Shown: positions 1 to 8,076 of the stretch, piece by piece
Position numbering within the stretch: position 1 is the stretch's first letter
Layout of the letters: each line of letters begins with the position of its first letter
NCBI GenBank assembly: GCA_018436095.1
Contig: JAHDMJ010000008.1
Coordinates: 166,518 to 230,517, forward strand
Source of the DNA: Clostridia bacterium
GTDB lineage: Bacteria; Bacillota; Peptococcia; DRI-13; UBA5745
Length of the DNA: 64,000 nt
Reading direction: 5' to 3'
Notes under the pieces: model-generated
Seen by the model: only the letters and a program-made list of their open reading frames with translations
What the model was told of the DNA's origin: nothing
Databases searched by the model: none
Made by a program: the position numbers and the translations under genes

Positions 1-394
1 CGGCTTAGGCTTAGCCATTGCCCGGGATCTGGTACAATTGCAGAAAGGCATCTTTGATATCTCGGTAGACGGGGATTTATTTAAATCCACCATAATCCTG
101 AAGCTGTACCCCGAAGAAGGGGGTCAGCTCTCTCCGGCCATCACTGCCGGGGTTATCGAAGGGGAAGCCGTGGCGGAACCTGCGGAACGGGAAGACGAAG
201 CTAAAGGTAAAGGGGCCGAAAACAAAGGCGCCGAAGACAAAGAGGCCAGAAAAGCCGAGGGCTTGGCTAAGGCAGGTTTTTTCGGTTGGGGCAAGCGAAA
301 AGGCACCGCCGGGGAATTTAAAGCCCAAATGGCCAAGGAAGTTAACAATGCCAATAAAGAGGGAGAGGGCCCGGAGGAAGAAAAAGAAATATAA
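1..394 (+). CDS. sensor histidine kinase, C-terminal fragment
   Basis: Only the 3' end is in the window; the reading frame is open from base 2. The first codons encode GLGLAIARDLVQ, the G2 box of a HATPase_c domain, followed by the last beta-strands that close the ATP-binding fold. After the kinase fold ends (about base 115) there is an unusual tail of roughly 90 residues, rich in Glu, Lys and Ala, probably disordered. The partner response regulator would lie upstream, outside the window. The gene converges on the catabolic operon that ends at base 436, with no clear terminator in the 41 bases between. Family call is secure from the G2 motif; the signal sensed cannot be told. Confidence 0.82.
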   Translation, partial: GLGLAIARDLVQLQKGIFDISVDGDLFKSTIILKLYPEEGGQLSPAITAGVIEGEAVAEPAEREDEAKGKGAENKGAEDKEARKAEGLAKAGFFGWGKRKGTAGEFKAQMAKEVNNANKEGEGPEEEKEI

Positions 395-435
395 CGAGGC
401 AATTGACGTCCCCACTTTAACGGCGGCGGGTACAA

Positions 436-1218
436 TCAGCGGTTATGAAACTCCGGCTTACGCTTAGCTAAAAAAGCTTCCATACCGCTGATGCGGTCTT
501 CCGTTCCGAATAAAGCACCGAAGATTTCGGCGTCATATTGCAGGGCCGGCCGCAGGCCCATATTCAGGCCTTCATTGATCGCTTGTTTAGCCAGGCGGAT
601 GGCTACAGGACCATTGGCCATGATTTTTTCCGCTAGAGCCTTGCATCGGGGCATTAATTCCTCTAAGGTCACTACTTCCTGTACCAGGCCCATTTCGTAG
701 GCCCGCTCCGCGGAGATGTGTTCGGCGGTGTAGATGTAATACTTGGCGTTGCCGGGATTGATCAGCCGGGGCAGGCGCTGGGCGCCGCCGAAGCCGGGGA
801 AAATGCCCAAGGCTGTCTCCGGCTGGCCCACTTTGGCTCCGGCCGCTATGATGCGGATGTCACAGGCCAGGGCTACTTCCAGTCCACCTCCCAAAGCGTA
901 GCCATTGATGGCGCAGATTACCGGTTTCGGCAAATTCTCCAGGCGGTTTAGCTGCTCCTGAGCAAATATTCCAAATTCCCGGCCTTCTCCGGGGGTATAT
1001 TGCCTCATCTCGGCGATATCCGCTCCTGCCACAAAGGCCTTGCCATGGCCGGTGACGATCACCGCCAGGGTTTCTTTATCGGCGTAGAGGTCGTCCAGGA
1101 TCTCTTTCAGCTCTTCAAATACGGTGCGGTTCAGAGCATTCAATACCTTAGGACGGTTAAAGACAATATAAGCAATACCTCTTTCCTTGCTGTAAAGAAT
1201 ATTTTCATATTCTGTCAT
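436..1218 (-). CDS. enoyl-CoA hydratase/isomerase (crotonase) family
   Basis: 260 residues, a normal crotonase length. The oxyanion-hole segments AGADI (about 65-69) and GGGLE (about 110-114) are present. The two acidic residues that activate water in true hydratases are both kept: Glu114 and Glu134 (in GQPETALG). This argues for short-chain 2-enoyl-CoA hydration (3-hydroxybutyryl-CoA dehydratase type) rather than isomerisation only. A good AAGGAGG lies just before the ATG. It is the last gene of the minus-strand operon that starts at 10083 and shows that the pathway passes through a CoA thioester. The actual substrate is unknown. Confidence 0.9.
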   Translation of the reverse strand: MTEYENILYSKERGIAYIVFNRPKVLNALNRTVFEELKEILDDLYADKETLAVIVTGHGKAFVAGADIAEMRQYTPGEGREFGIFAQEQLNRLENLPKPVICAINGYALGGGLEVALACDIRIIAAGAKVGQPETALGIFPGFGGAQRLPRLINPGNAKYYIYTAEHISAERAYEMGLVQEVVTLEELMPRCKALAEKIMANGPVAIRLAKQAINEGLNMGLRPALQYDAEIFGALFGTEDRISGMEAFLAKRKPEFHNR

Positions 1219-1281
1219 CCATATCCTCCTTTCATTGGCTTCTATGCTATCCTATGGAACCTATACTATCATATCTTTTCC

Positions 1282-2394
1282 TCAAGGAATCAGCAATGCC
1301 TTGATCACTTCTTTGCGCTCCATCATCTGCAGGGCTTTATGAGCTTCAGTTAAAGGCAGCCGGTGGGAAATCATTTTATCCAGCAAAGGCTTATGGCGGC
1401 GGTAAACCTCCAGGGCCTGCCAGGTGTTTTTGCCGTCGCCTACCCAGACCCCTTGGATACGGGCATTTTTCCGTACTATATCCCGGAACCAGTTAACGGG
1501 GACCTCTCCCGTATCCACAGCGATGCCGGCCGAAACATATGTACCTCCCGGAGCTAAGTAACCGACACCTTCCCGGACTGCCTCGGGGGTACCTGCCATT
1601 TCATATACCACATCAGCTCCCTGCCCGCCGGTGATTTCTCTAATCAAATCCAGTCTTTCAGCTTCTTGCGTTTGGCAGCGGTTGATTACGTGAGTAGCGC
1701 CGGCCTCCCGGCAGAGGGCCAGGCGTTCCGGGGTGCCTCCTACTACGATGATGGTTTTGGCGCCGGCTTCCCGGGCAAATAATACGCCATAGATGCCCAA
1801 AGGACCCGGTCCTTGGATCACCACCTGCTGGCCCGACTCCGGCTTTACCTGCTCAAAGGCGCAGGCTGTAGTGGTGCCGGCGCAGCAAAGGGAAGCATAA
1901 GGGGCGTAATCCTTCCGGGCTCCAGCCTTTTCCCGGGACTCAACACGGATAATTTCCGTCTCCGGAGTCAGCAAAACATGGGAGGCATAGGCGCCGTTTA
2001 AAAAAGGATAATCATTAATTGATTTGGAAAATCCATAGGTCCAGCGGCTGGGGCAAAGATAAAACTGCCGCTTAACCAGACAAGTGTAGCAGGATTTGCA
2101 GCTGACTCCCCGGTTCCAGACCACCACATCCCCTTCGCAAAGGGCATGGCCCATAATGTCATACTTTTCTTCGCCGCCCAGTGCTTCAATTATGCCGATT
2201 CCCTCATGGCCCAGGATCATGGGCAGCCGGGACCGTTTGTCCTCTCCTTTCCATACATGGACGTCGGAGCCGCAGATACCGCAGGCTATGACTTTGATCA
2301 GCACTTCTTTATTTTTCGGCTGAGGTTTGGGGAACTCCTGGTAATCCAGGGGACCACCGAATTGCTTAAGCACCATTGCATATGCCTTTTCCAA
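1282..2394 (-). CDS. zinc-dependent alcohol dehydrogenase (MDR family)
   Basis: 370 residues. The GroES-like N-terminal domain carries catalytic zinc ligands Cys41 (GICGSD) and His63-Glu64 (GHEG), and a structural zinc lobe with Cys99, Cys102, Cys105 and Cys114. A Rossmann fold follows, with GPGPLG near residue 195, so NAD(P)H-linked oxidation of a secondary alcohol is expected. It sits 20 bases after the IlvD/Edd dehydratase and 63 bases before the enoyl-CoA hydratase in the sigma-54 operon. It is clearly different in sequence from the second MDR enzyme of the same operon (4127-5182), so the two probably act on different intermediates. Confidence 0.88.
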   Translation of the reverse strand: MEKAYAMVLKQFGGPLDYQEFPKPQPKNKEVLIKVIACGICGSDVHVWKGEDKRSRLPMILGHEGIGIIEALGGEEKYDIMGHALCEGDVVVWNRGVSCKSCYTCLVKRQFYLCPSRWTYGFSKSINDYPFLNGAYASHVLLTPETEIIRVESREKAGARKDYAPYASLCCAGTTTACAFEQVKPESGQQVVIQGPGPLGIYGVLFAREAGAKTIIVVGGTPERLALCREAGATHVINRCQTQEAERLDLIREITGGQGADVVYEMAGTPEAVREGVGYLAPGGTYVSAGIAVDTGEVPVNWFRDIVRKNARIQGVWVGDGKNTWQALEVYRRHKPLLDKMISHRLPLTEAHKALQMMERKEVIKALLIP

Positions 2395-2414
2395 AGAAAT
2401 CCCTCCGATCTTGG

Positions 2415-4085
2415 TTACAGTCTAGCGCCGGTATCAGCCTGGCCGGCGATCCGGGCGTAAATATGCAAAATACCTTTTTCCTTCCGGGGGGGACAGGGAG
2501 CAGGCTGACGCTGGTCAAAACCGGCTGCACTGTTTTGAAGCAAGCCGGCCTTAGTATCAATAATGATCTCATCACCGTCTTGTACCCGAGCTAAAGGGCC
2601 GCCCAGGGCAGCTTCCGGACTAATCTGGCAGACGCCTACACCCCGGGCAAAGCCGGAAAAGCGGCCGTCGGTAATCACGGCCACATCTGTTTCCAGGCCG
2701 GCTCCCACTATGGCGCCGGCTACCCCAAAACAATCGGGCATACCCGGGCCGCCTCGCGGCCCCATAAAGCGTAATACCACCACATCGCCTTTTTTGATTC
2801 CGCCGGCGGCGATCATGGCCATGGCCTGGTTTTGGGAATCGAAAACTTTAGCTTTGCCTTTAAACGTGTTTTTGCTGTGAGCAAACATGCGAACCAGGGC
2901 GCTTTTGGCCATATTGCCCTTTAGCACCACAATACCGCCTTGCTCCATCACCGGATTTTCCCGGCAGCGGAGGATAGAGGAGCGGCTGCGCTCATAGGCG
3001 GCTTTGCCGGCTTCGGCAATTTCGGCTGCCGAGTGGCCGGAGACGCCTACACAGCGGACATCCAGTTGGTCCATTATGGCCCCCATCACTGCCGGCATAC
3101 CGCCGGCCCGTTCCAAATAGGGCAGGTAATACTTGCCTACAGGCTTGATATCCGCAATACAGGGGGTTTTGGCGCTGATGGAGGCAATGGCCTCCAGATT
3201 TATGGTTTTTTCATAGCCCAAATCGTGGCTGAGGGCCAGCATATGGAGAATAGAATTGGAAGCGGCGCCGATGGACATGGCTGCGGTAAGCATATTGTGC
3301 ATGGAAGCCGGAGTGACGATATCCGTAAAGGTTTTGCCTTCTTCAATCAGCCGGACAATAGCATAGCCGGCTTGCTTCGCCAAACGGCGCTGCTCCCCGG
3401 AGCCTGCCGGTTTGGTGGCGGACCCGGGAAGAGCGACGCCCAGTACCTCAGCCAAACATTGCATAGTATTGGCCGTGCCCATAATGGGACAAGCGCCGCA
3501 GCCGGGTATTACCTGATCCTCCCAAAGCCTTACTTCCTTCTCAGACATGTTGTGGATTTTTCCGCTGAATACTTTCTCGTCCAAATCCGCCAGAGAAGCC
3601 TCACTGCCGTCGATGGAGCCGGCAGCCATGACGCCTCCGGGCACGATTACCGCCGGTATATTGAGGCGGGCTGCGCCCAGGAGAGCGCCGGGGATGGTCT
3701 TATCGCAGGTGGTGACGATCACCAAGGCATCAAAAAGCTGGGTGGCTACGATGGTTTCAATATCCAGCGCTATCAACTCCCGGGCAGGCAGGTCGTAGCG
3801 GATGCCCTCCAAACCCAGCACCTGGGTGGCGCACTGAGAGATGGTGGAGAATTCCATAGGCGTGGCTCCTGCCTGCCAGACGCCGTCTTTGACGCTGCGG
3901 ACCAGGGCCTGCAAATGCATATGGCCGGGGCAGACTTCGCTGAAAGTGTTGACAATTGCCACTAAAGGCCGGCTGAGGTCCTCATCGGTGAAGCCCATGC
4001 CTTTATAAACGGCCCGGCGGTGGGCTGCGGTTTTGCCCGTATAAAACTGCTTGGTATAGTATTGCTTCGCAAACTTTTCCCTCAT
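2415..4085 (-). CDS. IlvD/Edd-family dehydratase
   Basis: 556 residues, full length for the family that dehydrates 2,3-dihydroxy acids (IlvD) or sugar acids (Edd, arabinonate and xylonate dehydratases). The three iron-sulfur cysteines expected of a [2Fe-2S] enzyme are visible: Cys52 (SEVCPGHMH), Cys127 (TTCDKT) and Cys199 (CGACPIMGTAN). The C-terminal half has the expected MGPRGGPGMP and TDGRFSG motifs. No valine or isoleucine biosynthesis gene is nearby; all neighbours are catabolic. A sugar-acid or hydroxy-acid dehydratase role in the sigma-54 operon is therefore more likely than branched-chain amino acid synthesis, but IlvD function is not excluded. Confidence 0.88.
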   Translation of the reverse strand: MREKFAKQYYTKQFYTGKTAAHRRAVYKGMGFTDEDLSRPLVAIVNTFSEVCPGHMHLQALVRSVKDGVWQAGATPMEFSTISQCATQVLGLEGIRYDLPARELIALDIETIVATQLFDALVIVTTCDKTIPGALLGAARLNIPAVIVPGGVMAAGSIDGSEASLADLDEKVFSGKIHNMSEKEVRLWEDQVIPGCGACPIMGTANTMQCLAEVLGVALPGSATKPAGSGEQRRLAKQAGYAIVRLIEEGKTFTDIVTPASMHNMLTAAMSIGAASNSILHMLALSHDLGYEKTINLEAIASISAKTPCIADIKPVGKYYLPYLERAGGMPAVMGAIMDQLDVRCVGVSGHSAAEIAEAGKAAYERSRSSILRCRENPVMEQGGIVVLKGNMAKSALVRMFAHSKNTFKGKAKVFDSQNQAMAMIAAGGIKKGDVVVLRFMGPRGGPGMPDCFGVAGAIVGAGLETDVAVITDGRFSGFARGVGVCQISPEAALGGPLARVQDGDEIIIDTKAGLLQNSAAGFDQRQPAPCPPRKEKGILHIYARIAGQADTGARL

Positions 4086-4126
4086 AAATCCTCCCGTCTA
4101 TGGAGCCGGATCATTCCTAAGATAGA

Positions 4127-5182
4127 TCATTCGTAGGATAAAACGATTTTCATGCTGCCGGTCAAGGGGTCGGCGGCCAGGGCAAAGGCCTTGGCGATAT
4201 CCCGGCTGGCAAATTCATGGGTGATATAAGCCTGCAAATTCAATTTTCCGGCGGTCAACAGAGCGATAGCCCGCTGAAAATCAAAGCAGTATCCTTGAGA
4301 ACCCCATAAAGTAATTTCTTTTTGCAAAATGCGGGCATAAGGATATTGGGAAAAAGGCCGGGTGCTGATGCCCATTTGCAGGATGCCGCCCATTTTGGCC
4401 GCCATATTCAAGGCATAAACAGCGCATTCTTCACTGCCGGTACATTCGATAACTACGTCACAGCCTAAGCCGCCGGTGGCGGCAAGGACAGTTTCCACAG
4501 CATCCTTTTTCGTAGTATCAACGCCTTCGGCCTCAGTCACCAGTGCGGTGCCGGCTTCCAGTTTTTTGCCGTTGCGGTCCATGAGCCAGATCTTGCTTGC
4601 CCCCTCCAGCTGGCAGATATGGGCGGCTAAAGTGCCGATGGGCCCCGCGCCGATTACCGCTACGGATTTGGCCAAAAGGTTGCCGGCCTTTCTTACGCCG
4701 TGGATAGCTACGGCCAGAGGCTCAATCAGGGCAGCCGCCTTTTCCCCCACGGCTTCCGGCACCTTGTGGGCCCAGCGGTCGTCCACAAGGAAATAATCGG
4801 CAAAGCCGGCCTGGCCCCGGCGGTATTGATAGGAGATGTCGTTGCACATATGGTAATCGCCCTTTTGGCAATAGCTGCAGTTGCCGCAGACTAAAACAGG
4901 CTCCGGCGCCACCAGGTCGCCAAGAGCAAAGCCCCGGACAGAGCTGCCTATTTCCACCACCCGGCCGGATAATTCGTGGCCGATGGTACAGGGAGCTTTC
5001 ACAAAAGGATGGATGTCATGATACAAATGGAGGTCGCTGCCGCAAACTGCGGAGTAACAGGTTTTTAATAGAATTTCATGGGGGCCGGGCGGGGCCAGGT
5101 CAAATTCCTGAAAGCTGACCTGGCCGGCTTTTTCCACCACCGCCATTTTTCGTTTCTCAGGCCTGCCGGGCTGCTGCTTCAT
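4127..5182 (-). CDS. zinc-dependent alcohol/polyol dehydrogenase (MDR family)
   Basis: 351 residues, of the sorbitol/threonine dehydrogenase type. Catalytic zinc ligands Cys47 and His69-Glu70 and a perfectly spaced structural zinc lobe (Cys99, Cys102, Cys105, Cys113) are present. The Rossmann motif GAGPIG is near residue 180. It is only 4 bases downstream of the cupin gene, so the two are translationally coupled. Likely reaction: NAD-linked oxidation of a hydroxyl group on a sugar acid or similar polyol intermediate. Substrate not predictable. Confidence 0.88.
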   Translation of the reverse strand: MKQQPGRPEKRKMAVVEKAGQVSFQEFDLAPPGPHEILLKTCYSAVCGSDLHLYHDIHPFVKAPCTIGHELSGRVVEIGSSVRGFALGDLVAPEPVLVCGNCSYCQKGDYHMCNDISYQYRRGQAGFADYFLVDDRWAHKVPEAVGEKAAALIEPLAVAIHGVRKAGNLLAKSVAVIGAGPIGTLAAHICQLEGASKIWLMDRNGKKLEAGTALVTEAEGVDTTKKDAVETVLAATGGLGCDVVIECTGSEECAVYALNMAAKMGGILQMGISTRPFSQYPYARILQKEITLWGSQGYCFDFQRAIALLTAGKLNLQAYITHEFASRDIAKAFALAADPLTGSMKIVLSYE

Positions 5183-5186
5183 CGCT

Positions 5187-5534
5187 TCAAGCCTCCTTTT
5201 TTACCGGCAGCAAGGCATAAAATACATCAATGCCTTCCGCCGATAAGCCCTCAATAGTAGCATGAACGTCGCCGGATTTGGCGTGCATCATATCTCCCGG
5301 CTCTACAATATGCTCTTCACCGTTAAAGCTGACTTTCCCCTTGCCCCGCAATACGATATAGACTTCGTCATGATTATCGTGGATGTGCAGGGCGCCGGCC
5401 TGACCGCTTGCCCAGTTGGCAATGCCCACGTCTGCCGGGCCCTTTTCCAGGGCATATTGTTTCAGTAAATATTTAATTTTCAACTTCTCTGACGCTTGTT
5501 CCCAGGATAATTCTTCGCCTTTGACAATAGGCAT
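5187..5534 (-). CDS. small single-domain cupin protein
   Basis: 115 residues, one cupin barrel. The first metal motif is seen as H-D-N-H-D-E-V-Y (about 54-61) and the second half as PGDMMHAKSGDVHA. His and Glu ligands are therefore in place for a divalent metal. Such small cupins act as isomerases, epimerases or sensors in sugar-acid pathways. It lies between the PreA-like flavoprotein and an MDR dehydrogenase and shares their transcript. Ribosome binding site AAGGAGC precedes the ATG. A specific reaction cannot be assigned. Confidence 0.8.
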   Translation of the reverse strand: MPIVKGEELSWEQASEKLKIKYLLKQYALEKGPADVGIANWASGQAGALHIHDNHDEVYIVLRGKGKVSFNGEEHIVEPGDMMHAKSGDVHATIEGLSAEGIDVFYALLPVKKEA

Positions 5535-5559
5535 GGAAAAGCTCCTTCCGTTTATTCGT

Positions 5560-6711
5560 TTATTTATGTACCATATGGATAGCTCCCTTGGGACAGAAGA
5601 AGGGACATAAGCCGCAGCCGTCGCACTTTTCGTTGATCAAGGCTTTTTTGCCGGTAAAATCGATGCCGTCATAGATACAGATGTCGGTACAGCGTTTGCA
5701 GCCTATACAGGCCGGCTCCTTCACTTTGGCAATCAAAGTCTTTTCCCGGTCTACCTGGGTCAGATCCTTAATCTTAGGTACGATATTGCCCCGGAAGTCC
5801 TCAATGGTAGCATAACCATGCTTATCCATATACCGGGCCAGGCCCTGATTAAGCTGTTCAATTACTCCATAGCCGTAGGTATAGACGAGAAAGCAGACCT
5901 GAACGGTGGTGGCGCCGCAGAGGATGTATTTCACAATATCCTGCCATTCCACTACGCCGCCGCAGCCGCTGACCGGAATATGCAGATGGGGATACATGCT
6001 GGAAATCCAGCGCAGGGCATAGTGGATGGACCAGGGCCCGCCGTGGCCGCCATAACCGCCGTGGAGGATGGGTGTTTGGCTGTCAATATCCAGGTCAAGG
6101 CCCAGGCAACGGCTGAAGGCTACCACGCCGCAGGAGCCGCTTTCCTCCATGACCTTGGCAGTGATCAGGGGATTTTCCAACTGGGGCGTCATTTTGCTGA
6201 AAACCGGTATAGATACGGCCTGGCGGACCTCCGGCATTGCCTGCTTTACCATCTCGTTGATCTGACCCAGCCGGCCCATCACATAATCGCTATGGGGACA
6301 GGATAAGTTCATTTCTATGGCGTCGGCTCCGGCTTGCTCCACCTTTTTGGCCCATTCCCGCCAGTGATCGATGGTGCTGCAGCCGATGCTGGCGATGATT
6401 TTTATGGCAAAATCCTGTTTGCAGCGGCGGATTTCTTCACAATAGTTGTCAATGGAAAACTCATATCCTTGTTCATAAGATAAATTGGTAGTGGAAGCAT
6501 AGTCCTTGCCGCCCCGGTGGATAATGGTGAAGCGGGGAGTAGGGCTGTGGGCCATCAGGGGCTCCTGGAATTTTGTCTTGAGCACCACGGCGCCGGCTCC
6601 GTATTGATCGGCTTTTTTGATGTTTTCGTAAGCCTTCGTAATGCCGGAGGAGCCTAAAATGATGGGAGAACGTAGAGCCAGGGAGCCGTAATTGGTTTGT
6701 AATGCTTTCAT
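5560..6711 (-). CDS. dihydroorotate/dihydropyrimidine dehydrogenase-like Fe-S flavoprotein (PreA-like)
   Basis: 383 residues. An FMN-binding TIM barrel of the dihydroorotate dehydrogenase/PreA type (about 1-300, with SSGITKAYENIKKA and MNLSCPHSD) is followed by a bacterial ferredoxin domain. The latter carries two CxxCxxCxxxC clusters (CIGCKRCTDIC and CDGCGLCPFFC), so two [4Fe-4S] centres. Family members reduce or oxidise C=C bonds in rings using ferredoxin or a PreT partner. No PreT-like subunit is in the operon, and there is no pyrimidine gene around. The active-site loop after NLSCPH is shorter than in mammalian dihydropyrimidine dehydrogenase and lacks its catalytic Cys. A different substrate is likely. 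Confidence 0.82.
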   Translation of the reverse strand: MKALQTNYGSLALRSPIILGSSGITKAYENIKKADQYGAGAVVLKTKFQEPLMAHSPTPRFTIIHRGGKDYASTTNLSYEQGYEFSIDNYCEEIRRCKQDFAIKIIASIGCSTIDHWREWAKKVEQAGADAIEMNLSCPHSDYVMGRLGQINEMVKQAMPEVRQAVSIPVFSKMTPQLENPLITAKVMEESGSCGVVAFSRCLGLDLDIDSQTPILHGGYGGHGGPWSIHYALRWISSMYPHLHIPVSGCGGVVEWQDIVKYILCGATTVQVCFLVYTYGYGVIEQLNQGLARYMDKHGYATIEDFRGNIVPKIKDLTQVDREKTLIAKVKEPACIGCKRCTDICIYDGIDFTGKKALINEKCDGCGLCPFFCPKGAIHMVHK

Positions 6712-6728
6712 TTCCCGACCGTCCTTTT

Positions 6729-7985
6729 TTATCTTATTTTATTTAAGATTTTTATTGCGATAGCTACCAGTTCTTCTTCTTCCAAAAGGGTCCGCCGGAT
6801 AATGCACTCGTCTTTTACCGCGGCCAAAATTTTCTCCTGCTCTTCGGGAGTGGCTTCAATCTTGTTTTTCTCCAGATAATACTCAATAGTCAGCCGGCCG
6901 CTTAAGGAGCCGATGAGGAAATCCTTTTCCGTTCTGCCTACCACATGGGGTAAATAAGGGTAGGCAATAGGCTTAAAGCCCACATTCCGCAAGGCATTGG
7001 TATAATGGCTGACCACGCCGGATTCAATGGCAAAACAGTTTTTGCCGAATATTGTCTTATTCACGTTGGGATAAATCTGAGTAATATCGCTGACTACCTG
7101 GGAGGTTGCCGCCAGCTTCTCTAACCGGACATTGGTGCGCCCCCCCATCAGAATGCCGAAGGTAGTGGCCACTTCTTCCGTGGCCAGATTGCCGGTGCGT
7201 TCTCCTAATGCGTTCATGGCGGTATGGATAATGGTGGCGCCGTTTTCCACGGCGGCTAAAGCGGTGGCCATGCCCATGCCGAAATCGTTGTGGACGTGAA
7301 ACTCGATGATCACATCGGGGAACCATTGCCGGAATTGCTTAACGGCATAACCGATGGCTTTGGGCGTGGCTACGGCAAAGGTATCCACGATGGTGATGGC
7401 GGAAGCTCCGGCGTCAATAGCTGCTTGATAAGCTTTTCGGCTGTATTCCAGTGGTGTGCGGGAGAAATCCCAGCCCATATAGTTCACCCAAAGACCGGAT
7501 TTCTTGGCGGCAAGCACATTGTCGTAAATCCGTTGGCAAAGCTGTTCCTGATCCAGATTATAAGCATATTTGCAGAGATAAGGGTTGACGGTGTGTTCGA
7601 TAATGATGTGCTCAACGCCGCATTCCACGCTTAGGCGGACGTCGTCGGGATGGGCCCGGGCAAAGGCCACAATTTTAGATTGCAGGTTCAATTTGACCAC
7701 TTCTTTAATGGCCTCCCGCAGTTCCCGGGAGATGATAGGCATGCCGATTTCAATCCGGTCTACCCCCAGCTCATCCAGCTGCCGGGCAATACGTATCCGT
7801 TCAGCTTTGCTGTAATAGACTTTCGGTGTCTGCTCGCCATCCCGCAAGGTGCAGTCGTGAATCAGTACCTTCTCCGGATAAGGGGCCAGGTTTTCCTCCA
7901 GAAAATTCAGGGGGGAAACCCAGTATTTTTCGTTATCAAAGTAGGGCTGTCCTTTGAGGGGGTAGAAATCGAATTCATTAAACAA
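6729..7985 (-). CDS. DRE-TIM metallolyase: homocitrate/isopropylmalate synthase-like
   Basis: 418 residues. The signature HDCTLRDGEQTP (about 43-54) and the metal-binding HVHNDFGMG (about 240) place it in the HMGL-like superfamily of acyl-CoA:2-oxoacid condensing enzymes and aldol lyases. It lacks the long C-terminal LeuA regulatory domain. Start is TTG, chosen because AAGGAGG sits 8 bases upstream. A 31-base hairpin separates it from the upstream transporter gene. In this setting it could be a catabolic lyase that splits a hydroxy-acid, or a condensing enzyme feeding acetyl-CoA; the sequence alone does not decide. Confidence 0.82.
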   Translation of the reverse strand: MFNEFDFYPLKGQPYFDNEKYWVSPLNFLEENLAPYPEKVLIHDCTLRDGEQTPKVYYSKAERIRIARQLDELGVDRIEIGMPIISRELREAIKEVVKLNLQSKIVAFARAHPDDVRLSVECGVEHIIIEHTVNPYLCKYAYNLDQEQLCQRIYDNVLAAKKSGLWVNYMGWDFSRTPLEYSRKAYQAAIDAGASAITIVDTFAVATPKAIGYAVKQFRQWFPDVIIEFHVHNDFGMGMATALAAVENGATIIHTAMNALGERTGNLATEEVATTFGILMGGRTNVRLEKLAATSQVVSDITQIYPNVNKTIFGKNCFAIESGVVSHYTNALRNVGFKPIAYPYLPHVVGRTEKDFLIGSLSGRLTIEYYLEKNKIEATPEEQEKILAAVKDECIIRRTLLEEEELVAIAIKILNKIR

Positions 7986-8012
7986 ATGAAAAACCTCCTT
8001 TTAATATTTCGC

Positions 8013-8043
8013 GGCAAGGTAAGGAGGGCCTCCCTACCTTGCC
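8013..8043 (-). other. intercistronic hairpin in the sigma-54 operon
   Basis: GGCAAGGTA at 8013-8021 pairs with TACCTTGCC at 8035-8043, and the intervening AGGAGG/CCTCCC extends the stem to nearly the full 31 bases. No U tract follows on the transcribed (minus) strand, so it is not a standard terminator. It lies between the carrier gene and the condensing-enzyme gene. It may stabilise or process the mRNA and set different levels for transporter and enzymes. Confidence 0.7.
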
Positions 8044-8076
8044 GCCGCCGACTATTAAAATTTTTTATTGATAATT

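Noticed and set aside
2940..3965. 341-codon open frame on the plus strand opposite the IlvD/Edd gene
   Set aside because: The opposite strand has an intact, motif-complete dehydratase. The antisense product is His/Gly-rich with no recognisable domain and no ribosome binding site.
5560..6711. Annotation as dihydropyrimidine dehydrogenase (PreA)
   Set aside because: No PreT partner, no pyrimidine genes nearby and an altered active-site loop; only family-level naming is justified.
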